Notes under the pieces: generated by a model
Database searches by the model: none
What the model saw: only the letters and a program-made list of their open reading frames with translations
Told to the model about the DNA's origin: nothing
NCBI RefSeq assembly: GCF_004363095.1
Contig: NZ_SNYO01000001.1
Location: forward strand, 1 to 64,000
Direction of reading: 5' to 3'
Origin: Actinomycetospora succinea
Lineage (GTDB): Bacteria > Actinomycetota > Actinomycetes > Mycobacteriales > Pseudonocardiaceae
DNA: 64,000 bases
Made by a program: the position numbers and the translations under genes
Part shown: positions 18,326 to 26,921 of the stretch, piece by piece
Numbering within the stretch: the stretch's first letter is position 1
How the letters are laid out: every line of letters starts with the position of its first letter

Positions 18326-18349
18326 CTCGGTCCGGCCGACCGAGAGGAG
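18326..18349 (+). promoter_or_regulatory. Candidate translational expression platform and ribosome-binding site
   Basis: A 7-bp perfect stem CTCGGTC-CGGCC-GACCGAG directly precedes AGGAG, 11 bp before the GTG start of the transporter gene. Alternative pairing with the aptamer 3-prime side could expose or hide the ribosome site. The mechanism is inferred. Confidence 0.45.
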
Positions 18350-18360
18350 CACGAACCCCC

Positions 18361-18957
18361 GTGACCGGCTTCCTCGCCGCCACCGCCATCAGCTTCGCCG
18401 TCATCTTCGTCGCCGAGCTGGGCGACAAGTCGCAGCTCATGGCGCTGACGTTCGCGACGCGGTTCCGCGCCCTGCCCGTCCTGCTCGGGATCACCGCCGC
18501 GACCGCCGTCACGCACGCCGTCTCGGTGGGTGTCGGTTATCTGCTCGGGGCGACGCTGCCGACGTTCTGGATCGCGCTGGTCGCGGCCGTCGCGTTCGTC
18601 GTGTTCGGTTTCTGGACGCTGCGCGGTGACAAGCTCACCGACGAGGAGAAGAACAGGAGCAGCGCCACCACGCGGTCGGCGTTCATCGCGGTCGCCATCT
18701 CCTTCTTCCTCGCCGAGCTCGGCGACAAGACGATGCTCGCCACCATCACCCTCGCCACCCAGTACCCGGGCACCGCCGGGGTCACGGGCGTGTGGGTCGG
18801 CTCGACGGTCGGCATGGTCGCGGCGGACGGCCTCGCGATCGTCGTGGGCCGCTGGCTCGGGCGGAACCTGCCGGAGAAGGCGATCCGGATCGGCGCGGCC
18901 GTCCTCTTCTTCGTCTTCGGCGGCTGGCTCGCCATCGAGGCGTTCGTCGGGGCGTGA
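18361..18957 (+). CDS. GDT1/TMEM165 (UPF0016) family Mn2+/Ca2+ exporter
   Basis: 198 residues with six membrane helices in two homologous halves, each carrying the family cation motif: ELGDKSQL (Glu19) and ELGDKTML (Glu119). A charged cytoplasmic loop RGDKLTDEEKNRS separates the halves. Relatives (MneA, GDT1, TMEM165) export Mn2+ or Ca2+ from the cytoplasm in exchange for protons. The GTG start gives a protein that begins directly before the first helix. Regulation by the upstream yybP-ykoY riboswitch supports manganese as the physiological ion. Confidence 0.93.
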   Translation: MTGFLAATAISFAVIFVAELGDKSQLMALTFATRFRALPVLLGITAATAVTHAVSVGVGYLLGATLPTFWIALVAAVAFVVFGFWTLRGDKLTDEEKNRSSATTRSAFIAVAISFFLAELGDKTMLATITLATQYPGTAGVTGVWVGSTVGMVAADGLAIVVGRWLGRNLPEKAIRIGAAVLFFVFGGWLAIEAFVGA

Positions 18958-19123
18958 CCTGAGAGGGCATGTCGTTCGACGTGTCCGGGGCGCCGCCGGT
19001 CGCACGTCGCGGCCGGGGGTTCTCAGGCTCGCCGGGCCCGCCGGCGGCCGCTCCCTAGCCTCACGCGCCGTGAGCAGACGGACACGAGCCGGCGTGACGG
19101 CACGCCCCTGGAGGGCGTGAGCC

Positions 19124-20077
19124 GTGGGGCGACACCAGACTCTCACCCCCGACGAGCGGGCCGTCCGGAAGGGGCGGCGCCGCGTTCTCGAGGTCCTGGT
19201 CGTCGGGCTCCTCGCCGCCGCGTCGCTCGTCCTCGGGGTCGTGTCGCAGGAGGCGCCGACCCCGGACGGGCCGGGCGGGGGCGCGACCGCCGCGCCCGCA
19301 CCCGATCCGGTCGCCGTCGACCCGGCCGCGTTCCCGGCGGGCGGGTGCGTGCGGCTGGCTCCGAGCGGCCCCGGCCCGGCGGCCACCGTCGCGCTCGACG
19401 CGGGGCACGGCGGCCCCGACCCGGGCAGCGAGGGGACCACCGCTGACGGCGACGTGCGCCGCGAGAAGGACCTCACGCTGGCGGTCACCCGGGCCGCCGC
19501 CGAGCGCCTGCGCGCCCGCGGGACGACCGTCGTGCTGACCCGCAGCACCGACGCGCTCGGCACCCCGCTCGCCCGCGGCGCGGTGCAGGACGGCGCGCTG
19601 ACCACCGACGCGAGCCAGCTCGACCTGCTGGGCCGCGTGCGCTGCGCCAACGTCGCCCGCGCCGACGCGCTGGTGTCGGTGCACTTCAACTCGTTCGCCG
19701 ACGCGGAGGTCGGCGGCACCGAGACGCTCTACGAGCCCGAGCGAACCTTCGCCCGGCAGAACCGCGCGCTCGCGCAGTCGCTGCAGGGCGCGATCCGCGC
19801 GCGGCTGACCGCCGGTGGCCACACGCCGCTCGACCGCGGGATCGCCGACGACTCGTCCGGCGCGGAGTCCGGCGGCGGGCACCTCGTGCTGCTCGGGCCG
19901 CGCATCCCCGGCTACATCGACCAGCCGAGCGCGATGCCGGGCGCCCTGGTCGAGCCGCTGTTCCTCACCAATCCCGACGATCTCGCGGCGATCGCCGGCC
20001 CGGGCGGCACCGACGCGCTGGGGGAGGCGGTCGCGACGGGCGTCGGCGATTACCTGGACGGTGCCCAGCGTCGCTAG
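19124..20077 (+). CDS. N-acetylmuramoyl-L-alanine amidase (Amidase_3), secreted or anchored
   Basis: 317 residues. A basic N-terminus and hydrophobic helix at about 22-41 form a signal anchor, followed by a Pro/Ala/Gly linker and the zinc amidase domain. Zinc and catalytic residues fit: His95 in DAGHGG, Glu114 in REKD, His187 in VSVHFNS, and Glu277 in VEPLFLTN. It cleaves the lactyl-amide bond of peptidoglycan stem peptides, so it acts outside the membrane in wall turnover or daughter-cell separation. The GTG start follows GGAGGG at 19110-19115. Solitary gene. Confidence 0.9.
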   Translation: MGRHQTLTPDERAVRKGRRRVLEVLVVGLLAAASLVLGVVSQEAPTPDGPGGGATAAPAPDPVAVDPAAFPAGGCVRLAPSGPGPAATVALDAGHGGPDPGSEGTTADGDVRREKDLTLAVTRAAAERLRARGTTVVLTRSTDALGTPLARGAVQDGALTTDASQLDLLGRVRCANVARADALVSVHFNSFADAEVGGTETLYEPERTFARQNRALAQSLQGAIRARLTAGGHTPLDRGIADDSSGAESGGGHLVLLGPRIPGYIDQPSAMPGALVEPLFLTNPDDLAAIAGPGGTDALGEAVATGVGDYLDGAQRR

Positions 20078-20227
20078 CCGTGCGGGTGGCGCACCCGCCC
20101 GTGGCGCCGGGAGGGTGTGGGCACCCGGTCCGATGGGGGTAACCGTCGCGGTCAGTGTTGGCGCCGACGGCCCCCGGGGCCGGAGGATGCTGCCGACGTG
20201 CACCGCCCGCGAGGAGGAGACGAACCG

Positions 20228-21670
20228 ATGAGCGACCTCGAGGTCGACGTCGTGGTGATCGGCGCCGGGCCGGTCGGCGAGAACGTCGCCGACCGGGCGC
20301 ACCAGCAGGGCCTGTCCGCGGCGATCGTCGAGTCACGGCTCGTCGGCGGCGAGTGCTCGTACTACGCGTGCATCCCGTCGAAGGCGCTGCTCCGCCCCGT
20401 CGACCTGTACGCGGCGACGCAGCGCATGCCCGGCGTGGCCCAGGCCGTGTCCGGAACGGTGGACGCCGCGAAGGTGCTCGCACGGCGCGACGAGTTCGCC
20501 GGCGAGGACGACTCGAGCCAGGCCGACTGGCTCTCCGGCGCCGGCATCACGCTGCTGCGCGGGCACGGGCGGATCACCAGCGAGCGCGCGGTCGAGGTGA
20601 CCCACCACGACGGCACCACGACCTCGGTCGCCGCCCGGTCCGTCGTCGTCGCGACGGGCTCGGTGCCGGTGTACCCACCGGTCGACGGCCTGGACGGCGT
20701 CAACGCCTGGACGAACCAGGAGGCGACCCAGGCCAAGGAGGTCCCCGACTCCCTGGTGATCCTCGGCGGCGGCGTCGTGGGCGTGGAGATGGCGACGGCG
20801 TTCCGCGGGCTCGGCGCGCGCGTGACGCTCGTCCAGCACTCCGACCGGCTCGTCCCGACCACCGAGCCCGAGGCCGGCCGGCGCCTGCACGCCTCGCTCA
20901 CTGCGTCCGGCGTCGACGTGCGCCTGTCCACCTCGATGACCGCGGTGCGCCGCGAGGGCGGCCCGGGAGACGCAGCGGAGCGGAGCTCGACCCGAGGAGG
21001 GGTCGTGGCGACCCTCGACGACGGCACCGAGGTCCGGGCCGCCGAGCTGCTGGTCGCCGCCGGGCGGAAGCCGGCGACGTCGGACATCGGCCTCGACACC
21101 GTCGGGCTCGAGCCCGGCACGCACCTCGCGGCCGACGACACGACGACGGTGCAGGGCGACTGGCTCTACGCCGTCGGCGATGCGAGCACCGGCGCCCAGC
21201 TGACGCACATGGGCAAGTACCAGGCGCGCATCTGCGGCGACGTGGTCGTCGCGCGGTCGAAGGGCGCCGAGCTCGGTGGCCGCTACTCGCACCACGCCAC
21301 GACCGCCGAGCACACCGCCGTCCCGCAGGTGATCTTCACCGATCCGCAGATCGGCGCCGTCGGGCACACCGATGCCGCGGCGCGCGACGCCGGCCTGACC
21401 GTCCGCGCCGTGTCCTACGAGATCGGCAGCGTCGCGGGCGGCTCGCTGCAGGCCGACGGGTACGACGGCTTCGCCTCGATCGTCGTCGACACCGACCGGA
21501 ACGTCATCGTCGGCGCGACCTTCGTCGGCCAGGACGTCGCGGAGATGGTCCACGCGGCGACGATCGCCGTGGTCGGCGAGGTCCCGCTGGAACGGCTCTG
21601 GCACGCCGTGCCGTCGTTCCCGACGATGAGCGAGGTCTGGCTGCGCCTGCTCGAGACCTACGGGCTCTGA
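20228..21670 (+). CDS. FAD-dependent pyridine nucleotide-disulfide oxidoreductase (class I)
   Basis: 480 residues. VVVIGAGPVGEN (8-19) binds FAD. The redox pair is Cys43 and Cys48 in GGECSYYACIPSK, against the usual CLNVGC. A second dinucleotide site VILGGGVVGVEMA and the FAD motif YAVGDAS follow, then a dimerisation domain ending HAVPSFPTMSE, where the usual HAHPT base motif is altered. This resembles dihydrolipoamide or mycothione/mercuric reductase relatives; the electron acceptor is unknown. Residues 246-255 come from the 28-bp repeat and lie within the NAD domain. The gene ends 13 bp inside the convergent iron-sulfur subunit gene. Confidence 0.88.
   Translation: MSDLEVDVVVIGAGPVGENVADRAHQQGLSAAIVESRLVGGECSYYACIPSKALLRPVDLYAATQRMPGVAQAVSGTVDAAKVLARRDEFAGEDDSSQADWLSGAGITLLRGHGRITSERAVEVTHHDGTTTSVAARSVVVATGSVPVYPPVDGLDGVNAWTNQEATQAKEVPDSLVILGGGVVGVEMATAFRGLGARVTLVQHSDRLVPTTEPEAGRRLHASLTASGVDVRLSTSMTAVRREGGPGDAAERSSTRGGVVATLDDGTEVRAAELLVAAGRKPATSDIGLDTVGLEPGTHLAADDTTTVQGDWLYAVGDASTGAQLTHMGKYQARICGDVVVARSKGAELGGRYSHHATTAEHTAVPQVIFTDPQIGAVGHTDAAARDAGLTVRAVSYEIGSVAGGSLQADGYDGFASIVVDTDRNVIVGATFVGQDVAEMVHAATIAVVGEVPLERLWHAVPSFPTMSEVWLRLLETYGL
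20965..20992 (+). repeat. 28-bp dispersed intragenic repeat, copy C
   Basis: Opposite DNA strand to copies A and B but the same sense relative to its gene. It begins GGGAGACG and ends GAGCTCGACC, with two core differences. It is in frame, encoding GDAAERSST, and is bounded by Gly and Arg residues, consistent with an inserted surface loop. Confidence 0.8.
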
Positions 21671-22167
21671 TCCTCCCGCTCCCGCCGCGCCGCCTCCCCG
21701 GCCGCCGCGACGAGGTTGACGTAGCCGGTGCAGCGGCAGAGGTTGCCGCGCAGCGCCTCGCGGATGTCGTCCTCGCCGGGGTCCGGGTCGCGGTCGAGCA
21801 GGTCGCGCACGGCGAACAGGTGCCCGGGCAGGCAGAAGCCGCACTGGAAGGCGTCGAGGTCCCAGAACGCCTGTTGGACGTGGTCGAGGGTGCCGCGCGG
21901 CGAGTAGCCCTCGATCGTCGTGACGTCGGCGCCCTCGGCGGACGCCGCGAGCACCAGGCACGACTTGGTGATCTGCCCGTCCATGCGCACCGTGCAGGCG
22001 CCGCAGTCGCCGTTGGCACAGCCGATGTGCGTGCCGGTCATGCCGAGGTTGTCGCGCAGCACGTCGACGAGCAGCTGGCGGTCCTCGATGCGGACGCGCT
22101 TCCGGCGGCCGTTGACGGTGAGCGCGAGGTCGCGCTCGGGGGCGGCGTCGGGCTCGACGGCGGTCAT
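21658..22167 (-). CDS. Molybdenum hydroxylase small subunit, (2Fe-2S) (CoxS/XdhC-like)
   Basis: 169 residues with both expected clusters. The plant-type 2Fe-2S ligands are in CANGDCGACTVRM plus a later Cys in KSCLVL. The second cluster ligands are CGFCLPGH and CRCTGY. The subunit passes electrons from the molybdopterin centre to FAD in xanthine dehydrogenase-family hydroxylases. It is the last gene of the unit: its ATG overlaps the stop of the FAD subunit gene (ATGA), implying fixed stoichiometry. Its final 13 bases overlap the convergent flavoprotein gene. Confidence 0.95.
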   Translation of the reverse strand: MTAVEPDAAPERDLALTVNGRRKRVRIEDRQLLVDVLRDNLGMTGTHIGCANGDCGACTVRMDGQITKSCLVLAASAEGADVTTIEGYSPRGTLDHVQQAFWDLDAFQCGFCLPGHLFAVRDLLDRDPDPGEDDIREALRGNLCRCTGYVNLVAAAGEAARREREDQSP

Positions 22168-22979
22168 GCGTGTGCTCCTTCCCGGAGTTCGGTGAGGGCG
22201 CGCCGGGCGACGACCGGGGCGATGCGGGCGCGGTAGTCGCCGGGGGCGAGGACATCGGTCCAGGGCGCGGTGACGGCGGCGGCGACCGCGTCGTCGACGG
22301 CGGATCGGGTGGGGTCGGGGATGACGATCCGCAGCGGCCGGGCCTGCACGGCGCCGAGGGTCACCGTCAGCGCATCGCCGTCCTCGATCGCGCTCGCGGT
22401 CGCGATCGGCCACGACCCGGTGGCGTGCTTGACCTTGCAGTACCCGCTGCGCGCGACGCCGTCGACGGTCACGGCGGCGACGAACTCGCCGGGACGGCGG
22501 TCGATCGACTGCGCACCGAGGAGGAACTCGTCGACGGGGCACTCGCGGGGTCCGTCGGGGCCGTGCAGCTCGACGGTGGCGCCGAGCGCGGACAGCGCGC
22601 CCGGCATGTCGGTGCCCGGGAACGCATGGCACAGCGCCCCGACCAGCGTGGCGTGACCGGTGAGCTGGCGCCCGCCGGTCACCCCGCGCGCGACCCGGGG
22701 GAGCAGCGGCACGGCCTCGGCGAGCAGCGCCGAGGCGAGCGCGTCGTCATAGGTGACCATCGCGCCGAGGCGCACGCGACCGCCGGTGCGCTCGATGGCA
22801 CGCAGACCCAGGCCGCGCAGGTCGACGACGTGGTCGAGGTCGACCTCGCCGCGGTGCATGCGCGGCAGCAGCTGGCTCCCGCCGGCGAGAACGGCGACCC
22901 GGCCGTGGTGCTCGGCGAGCAGTGCGGCGGCGTCGTCCGGGGTGTCCGGGCGGTGGTAGCGCAGATGGGTGCGGATCAC
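22164..22979 (-). CDS. Molybdenum hydroxylase FAD-binding subunit (CoxM-like)
   Basis: 271 residues. LAGGSQLLPRMHRG (about 31-44) matches the FAD pyrophosphate loop of the family. GHATLVGALCHAFPGTDMP corresponds to the second FAD loop (usually TVGGNLA), and is diverged from the norm. The C-terminus has the CO-dehydrogenase flavoprotein domain. GTG start overlapping the large-subunit stop (GTGA), and its own stop overlaps the small-subunit ATG, so the three subunits are translationally coupled. Confidence 0.92.
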   Translation of the reverse strand: MIRTHLRYHRPDTPDDAAALLAEHHGRVAVLAGGSQLLPRMHRGEVDLDHVVDLRGLGLRAIERTGGRVRLGAMVTYDDALASALLAEAVPLLPRVARGVTGGRQLTGHATLVGALCHAFPGTDMPGALSALGATVELHGPDGPRECPVDEFLLGAQSIDRRPGEFVAAVTVDGVARSGYCKVKHATGSWPIATASAIEDGDALTVTLGAVQARPLRIVIPDPTRSAVDDAVAAAVTAPWTDVLAPGDYRARIAPVVARRALTELREGAHA

Positions 22980-25423
22980 GGGGCACCTCCGGAGACGATC
23001 GCGTCGAGCACGACGGGCGGGGTCAGCGGCACCCGGTGGGCGTGCACGCCGAGCGGGCGCAGGCCGTCGTTGACGGCGTTGAGCAGGGCGGCCATCGCGC
23101 CGCCGACGCCGCTCTCACCGGCGCCCTTGGTGCCGAGCAGGGTGAACGGCGAGGGCGTGTGCTGGTGCTCGAGCCGGAACGACGGCAGGTCGGGTGCGCG
23201 CGGCGTGAGGTAGTGCTTGAAGGTCTCGGCCGCGGGCGCGCCGTCCTCGTCGTAGGGGACCTCCTCCCACAGCGCGCCGCCGATGCCCTGCGCGATCGCC
23301 CCGTAGAGCTGGCCGGCGACGAACCCCGGGCTGATCACCACGCCGCAGTCGTCGATCGCCGAGTACTCGAGGACCTCGACGACCCCGGTCTCGGCGTCGA
23401 CCTCGACCAGGGCGACGTGCGCCGAGTACGGGAAGCTCGGATAGGCCGAGAACCGCCCCTGGTCGTCGGGGACGTGGTGGAAGTTGTGCGGCAGGTCGAT
23501 GCGGGTGACCTCGAGCAGCGGCTGGTCGAGCCCGGGCGCCGCGAGCCCGCGCCGGTAGATCGTCTCGGCGAGCTCGGCGAACGTCAGGGACGTCTCCGGG
23601 GCGGTGCGCGAGACGACGGCGCCGTCGCGGAACTCGAAGTCGGCGGCGTCGGCGTCGAGCAGCGCGGACGCGGCGTCGGCCATCCGTTCCCGCAGCTCAC
23701 GGGCCGCGAGCACCGCCGCGGCGCCGCCGGTGGCGAGGCTGCGGCTGGTGAAGTTGCCGAAGCCGTAGGGGCACGAGTCGGTGTCGCCCTGGGTGACGCC
23801 GACGGCCTCGACCGCGATCCCGAACTCGCGGGCGACGAGGTGGGCGATCGAGGTCTCGTTGCCGGTGCCCGGGCTGGTCACGCCGGTCAGCACCGACACG
23901 GCACCGCTGGGGTGCACGCGCACGGTGGAGGTGTCGAAGCCGCGCACGAAGCTGCCGGCGAAGTCGCCGCCCTCGGGCGTGAGCTCGAAGCCGATCCCGA
24001 CGCCGAGGTGGCGGCCCTGCGCCAGCGCGGCCGCCTGGCGCTCGCGCAGGGCGTCGTAGCCGGCGAGCGCCAGCGCCTTGTCCAGCGCCGCCGCGTACTC
24101 GCCGGAGTCGAGGTGCTTGGCGGCGGTCCAGAACGGAAAGGCCTCGGGCGGGATGAAGTTGCGCCTGCGCACCTCGGCGGGGTCGATCCCGCGGTGTTCG
24201 GCGACGAGGTCCATGATCCGTTCGAGGGCCATCGCGGCCTGTTCCTTGCCGTAGCCGCGGAACCCGTTCCAGGGCGCCTTGTTGGTCACGACCGGCACGG
24301 ACTCGATCGCGTAGTCGGCGATCCGGTACGGCCCGGGGAACGTCATCCCGGCCGGGAACGTCATGCTCCACCCGCCCCAGGGGGCCAGGCAGCCGATGTT
24401 GCCGACGATCCTGTCGGACAGCCCGAGCACGACGCCGTCGTCGTCGAAACCGACCTCGAAGCGGTGGGTGAACTCGCGCGCACCGACGAGCAGGCAGTCC
24501 TTGCGGGTCTCGATCCACTTCACCGGCGCGTCGGCGAGCCTCGAGAGCAGGCAGACCAGCGGCTCCTCGCCGTAGCCGTTGAACTTGTGCCCGAAGCCCC
24601 CGCCCATGCGGGTCGCGACCACGCGGACGCGGTCCTCGGGGACCCCGAGGGTCGTCGCGAGGTTGGTCCGCAGCGGGTGTGGGTTCTGGGTCGACGCCCA
24701 CAGCGTGAGCCGTCCGCCCGGCTCCCATTCCGCGACGTAGCCGCGGGTCTCCATCGGCGCGACGTGCTGGCGCCCGACCCGCAACTCGTCGCGGATGACG
24801 TGCGGCGCGGCGGCGATCTTCGCGGCCGCGTCGCCCTCGGCGAACGGGAAGAGCCCGAGGCGGTTGTCGCCCCACTCCTCGAAGAGCACGGGGGCGTCCT
24901 CGCGCAGGGCCTCGTCGGCGTCGAGCACGGCCGGCAGCGGCTCGTAGTCGACGACGATGTCGTCCAGCGCGGCCTCGGCCGCGGCGAGGCTGGTGGCGAC
25001 GACGGCGGCGACCGGCTCGCCGACCCAGCGCACCCGGTCGGTGGCCAGGCAGCGGAACTCGGTAGTCCTGCACCCCACGATCGAGGGCTCGAAGAAGTGC
25101 GGCAGCGGTGTCGCGAGGTCGACGGCGTCGGCGCCGGTCAGCACGACCTCGACGTCCGCCCGTTCCCGGGCCCGGGTGGCGTCCACCCCGCGGATGAGCG
25201 CGTGCGGGTGCGGGCTGCGCAGGATCGCGGCGTGCATCAGCCCGCGGGGCGCGATGTCGTCGACGAACCGGGCCCGGCCCGTGAGCAGCAGGTCCCCGTC
25301 GCGGCGCAGCGGCTGGTGACCGTCGGTCTCGTGCAGGTCCGGGGCGCCCGGAGGCGGGTCGGGGACCGTGTCCGGCTCGGCCGCCGTGCGCAGGGAGTGC
25401 GGCGGCGTGGGGGTGGTGGTCAT
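22976..25423 (-). CDS. Molybdenum hydroxylase large (molybdopterin-binding) subunit, substrate unknown
   Basis: 815 residues. GGGFGHKFNGYGEEP and PWNGFRGYGKEQ form parts of the molybdopterin site, and the catalytic Glu lies in GTKGAGESGVGG near the C-terminus. The form I CO dehydrogenase loop AYRCSFR is absent (NGFRGYG at that place), so this is not an aerobic CO dehydrogenase. It should hydroxylate an aldehyde or aromatic/N-heterocyclic carbon using water. ATG follows GGGGAG. It opens the second transcription unit of the island, directly behind the TetR-type palindrome at 25447-25466. Confidence 0.93.
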   Translation of the reverse strand: MTTTPTPPHSLRTAAEPDTVPDPPPGAPDLHETDGHQPLRRDGDLLLTGRARFVDDIAPRGLMHAAILRSPHPHALIRGVDATRARERADVEVVLTGADAVDLATPLPHFFEPSIVGCRTTEFRCLATDRVRWVGEPVAAVVATSLAAAEAALDDIVVDYEPLPAVLDADEALREDAPVLFEEWGDNRLGLFPFAEGDAAAKIAAAPHVIRDELRVGRQHVAPMETRGYVAEWEPGGRLTLWASTQNPHPLRTNLATTLGVPEDRVRVVATRMGGGFGHKFNGYGEEPLVCLLSRLADAPVKWIETRKDCLLVGAREFTHRFEVGFDDDGVVLGLSDRIVGNIGCLAPWGGWSMTFPAGMTFPGPYRIADYAIESVPVVTNKAPWNGFRGYGKEQAAMALERIMDLVAEHRGIDPAEVRRRNFIPPEAFPFWTAAKHLDSGEYAAALDKALALAGYDALRERQAAALAQGRHLGVGIGFELTPEGGDFAGSFVRGFDTSTVRVHPSGAVSVLTGVTSPGTGNETSIAHLVAREFGIAVEAVGVTQGDTDSCPYGFGNFTSRSLATGGAAAVLAARELRERMADAASALLDADAADFEFRDGAVVSRTAPETSLTFAELAETIYRRGLAAPGLDQPLLEVTRIDLPHNFHHVPDDQGRFSAYPSFPYSAHVALVEVDAETGVVEVLEYSAIDDCGVVISPGFVAGQLYGAIAQGIGGALWEEVPYDEDGAPAAETFKHYLTPRAPDLPSFRLEHQHTPSPFTLLGTKGAGESGVGGAMAALLNAVNDGLRPLGVHAHRVPLTPPVVLDAIVSGGAP

Positions 25424-25446
25424 CGCGAGCTCCCCGGGCGTCGTTG

Positions 25447-25466
25447 CCTACCGTCCAGGCGGTAGG
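25447..25466. promoter_or_regulatory. TetR-type operator, site 1 of a shared pair
   Basis: CCTACCG-TCCAGG-CGGTAGG, 7-bp perfect arms, 24 bp upstream of the molybdenum hydroxylase large-subunit ATG. Reading the reverse strand of 30446-30465 gives the same sequence with two changes, upstream of the other half of the island. The TetR gene inside the island is the obvious candidate regulator. Confidence 0.7.
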
Positions 25467-25506
25467 GAGTCAGAGTGTGGTGTGGGTCATGTGCTGTCAA
25501 GAGCGC

Positions 25507-26259
25507 TCACCAGGACTTCTCGAGGAACGCCGTGCGGCGCGCGACGTGCTCGTGCTGCTGGGCGGCGACGCCCTGGCCGAGGGCCTCGCGGTCGAGGACG
25601 GCGTCCAGGGGAAGGTCCGCGGCCGCGCGGAGCAGTCGCTTGGTGAGGGCGAGCGACGTCGTGGGTCCGGCGGCCAGCGCGGCGGCCTCGCTCGCGGCCG
25701 TCGCGGCGAGCTCGGCGTCGTCGACGACCCGCGTCGCCAGACCGAGCGCGAGGGCCTCCTCGGCGTCGACGCGGCGGCCGGTGCGGGCGAGATCGAACGC
25801 GCGGGCGTGGCCGACCTGGCGGGCGAGGGCCCACGCCACCCCGCTGTCCGGGACGAGCGCCATGCGCCCGAACGCGCAAGACATGCTCGCCCCGCGTCCG
25901 ACGAGCACGACGTCGCACGCGAGCGCGAGGCCCATGCCCGCGCCGACCGCGGCACCGTTGACCGCCGCGACGACCGGGGTGTCCATGCCCGCGAGCAGGC
26001 GCACCAGCGGGTTGTAGGTGCGGTCGACGGTGTCGTGGGCGTCGTCGAGCTCGTCGACGGCGGCCAGGTCCTGGCCGACGCAGAACGCCCGCCCGGAGCC
26101 CGTGAGCACGATCGCCCCGACGTCGCGGTCGCGTGCCAGGGCGGCGAGGTGGTCGGCCAGCTCGATCCGGGTCGTCTCGTCGAGGGCGTTGAGCCGGTCC
26201 GGGCGGTTGATGGTGACGGTCGCGACGGCGTCGTCGCGGGACACGTCGATCGAACCCAT
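25507..26259 (-). CDS. Enoyl-CoA hydratase/isomerase (crotonase) family protein
   Basis: 250 residues, typical crotonase length. VTINRPDRLNALDE opens the CoA-binding region. The oxyanion-hole segments are GRAFCVGQDLAAV (about 59-71) and NGAAVGAGMGLALACDVVLV (about 105-124). The canonical hydratase glutamates are not both present; Asp and Ser in ALVPDSGVAW resemble the PaaG-type isomerase/ring-opening branch. It would act on a CoA thioester made later in the pathway. ATG follows CTGGAGGTACCC. It lies 56 bp after the TetR gene and 83 bp before the hydroxylase operon, so it closes the first transcription unit. Confidence 0.88.
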   Translation of the reverse strand: MGSIDVSRDDAVATVTINRPDRLNALDETTRIELADHLAALARDRDVGAIVLTGSGRAFCVGQDLAAVDELDDAHDTVDRTYNPLVRLLAGMDTPVVAAVNGAAVGAGMGLALACDVVLVGRGASMSCAFGRMALVPDSGVAWALARQVGHARAFDLARTGRRVDAEEALALGLATRVVDDAELAATAASEAAALAAGPTTSLALTKRLLRAAADLPLDAVLDREALGQGVAAQQHEHVARRTAFLEKSW

Positions 26260-26315
26260 GGGTACCTCCAGCGACGACCGGCGGCCCGGTCGGTGGGTGG
26301 GTGAGGAGAGGAGAC

Positions 26316-26921
26316 TCAGGCCGGCGCGATGCCGGTGAGGATCTGCGACCAGAAGTACTCGGCGACCTCGGCCGCGCCGCGTCGCCCGCCCGGCCGGAAC
26401 CACTGGTAGGTCCAGTTGGCCATCCCGAGCACCGCCATGGCGGTCAGGTCGACGTCGATGTCGCCGAAGCTGCCGTCCCGGGTGCCGTCGGAGAGCACGG
26501 TGACCAGCATGTCCCGGTACTGATCACGTTTCTGGCGGACCGAGGCGCGGACGTCCGGCGGGAGCTCGCGGAAGTGCTCGAAGAAGATCTTCAGGTGGCC
26601 CGGGTGGGTCTCCTGGAGCCTGATCAGGTCCGTCATGATCGCCAGCAGCATCTGCTGGTTGGTGTGCCCGCCGGCGTCGATCCGCTCCTGCTGCTGGGCG
26701 ATGATCAGGTCGATCATCTCCTCGTGCAGCTCGACGAGCAGCTGGTCCTTGCCGGGGAAGTAGTAGTAGAGCGAGGCCTTCTTGATCCCGACCGCACCCG
26801 CGATGTCGTCCATCGAGGTCTCGCGATAGCCCGAGGCGTCGAAGAGCTCGGCGGCGACGCGACGGATCTGCGCGCGGCGCGCGGTGCCGTCCATGCGCTG
26901 GGTCGCGGGGCGCTGGGTCAC
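26316..26921 (-). CDS. TetR-family regulator of the molybdenum-hydroxylase island
   Basis: 201 residues from GTG. The N-terminal helix-turn-helix is clear: AAELFDASGYRETSMDDIAG, then IKKASLYYYFPGKDQLL. The ligand domain has TetR_C features of acyl-CoA responsive regulators, such as HPGHLKIFFEHFRELP. The start overlaps the stop of the SnoaL-like gene (GTGA); a longer reading frame upstream is a shadow of that gene. Being inside the operon headed by the operator at 30446-30465, it is probably autoregulated and also controls the second unit at 25447-25466. Confidence 0.85.
   Translation of the reverse strand: MTQRPATQRMDGTARRAQIRRVAAELFDASGYRETSMDDIAGAVGIKKASLYYYFPGKDQLLVELHEEMIDLIIAQQQERIDAGGHTNQQMLLAIMTDLIRLQETHPGHLKIFFEHFRELPPDVRASVRQKRDQYRDMLVTVLSDGTRDGSFGDIDVDLTAMAVLGMANWTYQWFRPGGRRGAAEVAEYFWSQILTGIAPA

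Noticed and set aside
22976-25423. Carbon monoxide dehydrogenase (coxMSL) assignment
   Set aside because: The AYRCSFR loop is missing and no cox accessory genes are present; kept as a molybdenum hydroxylase of unknown substrate.
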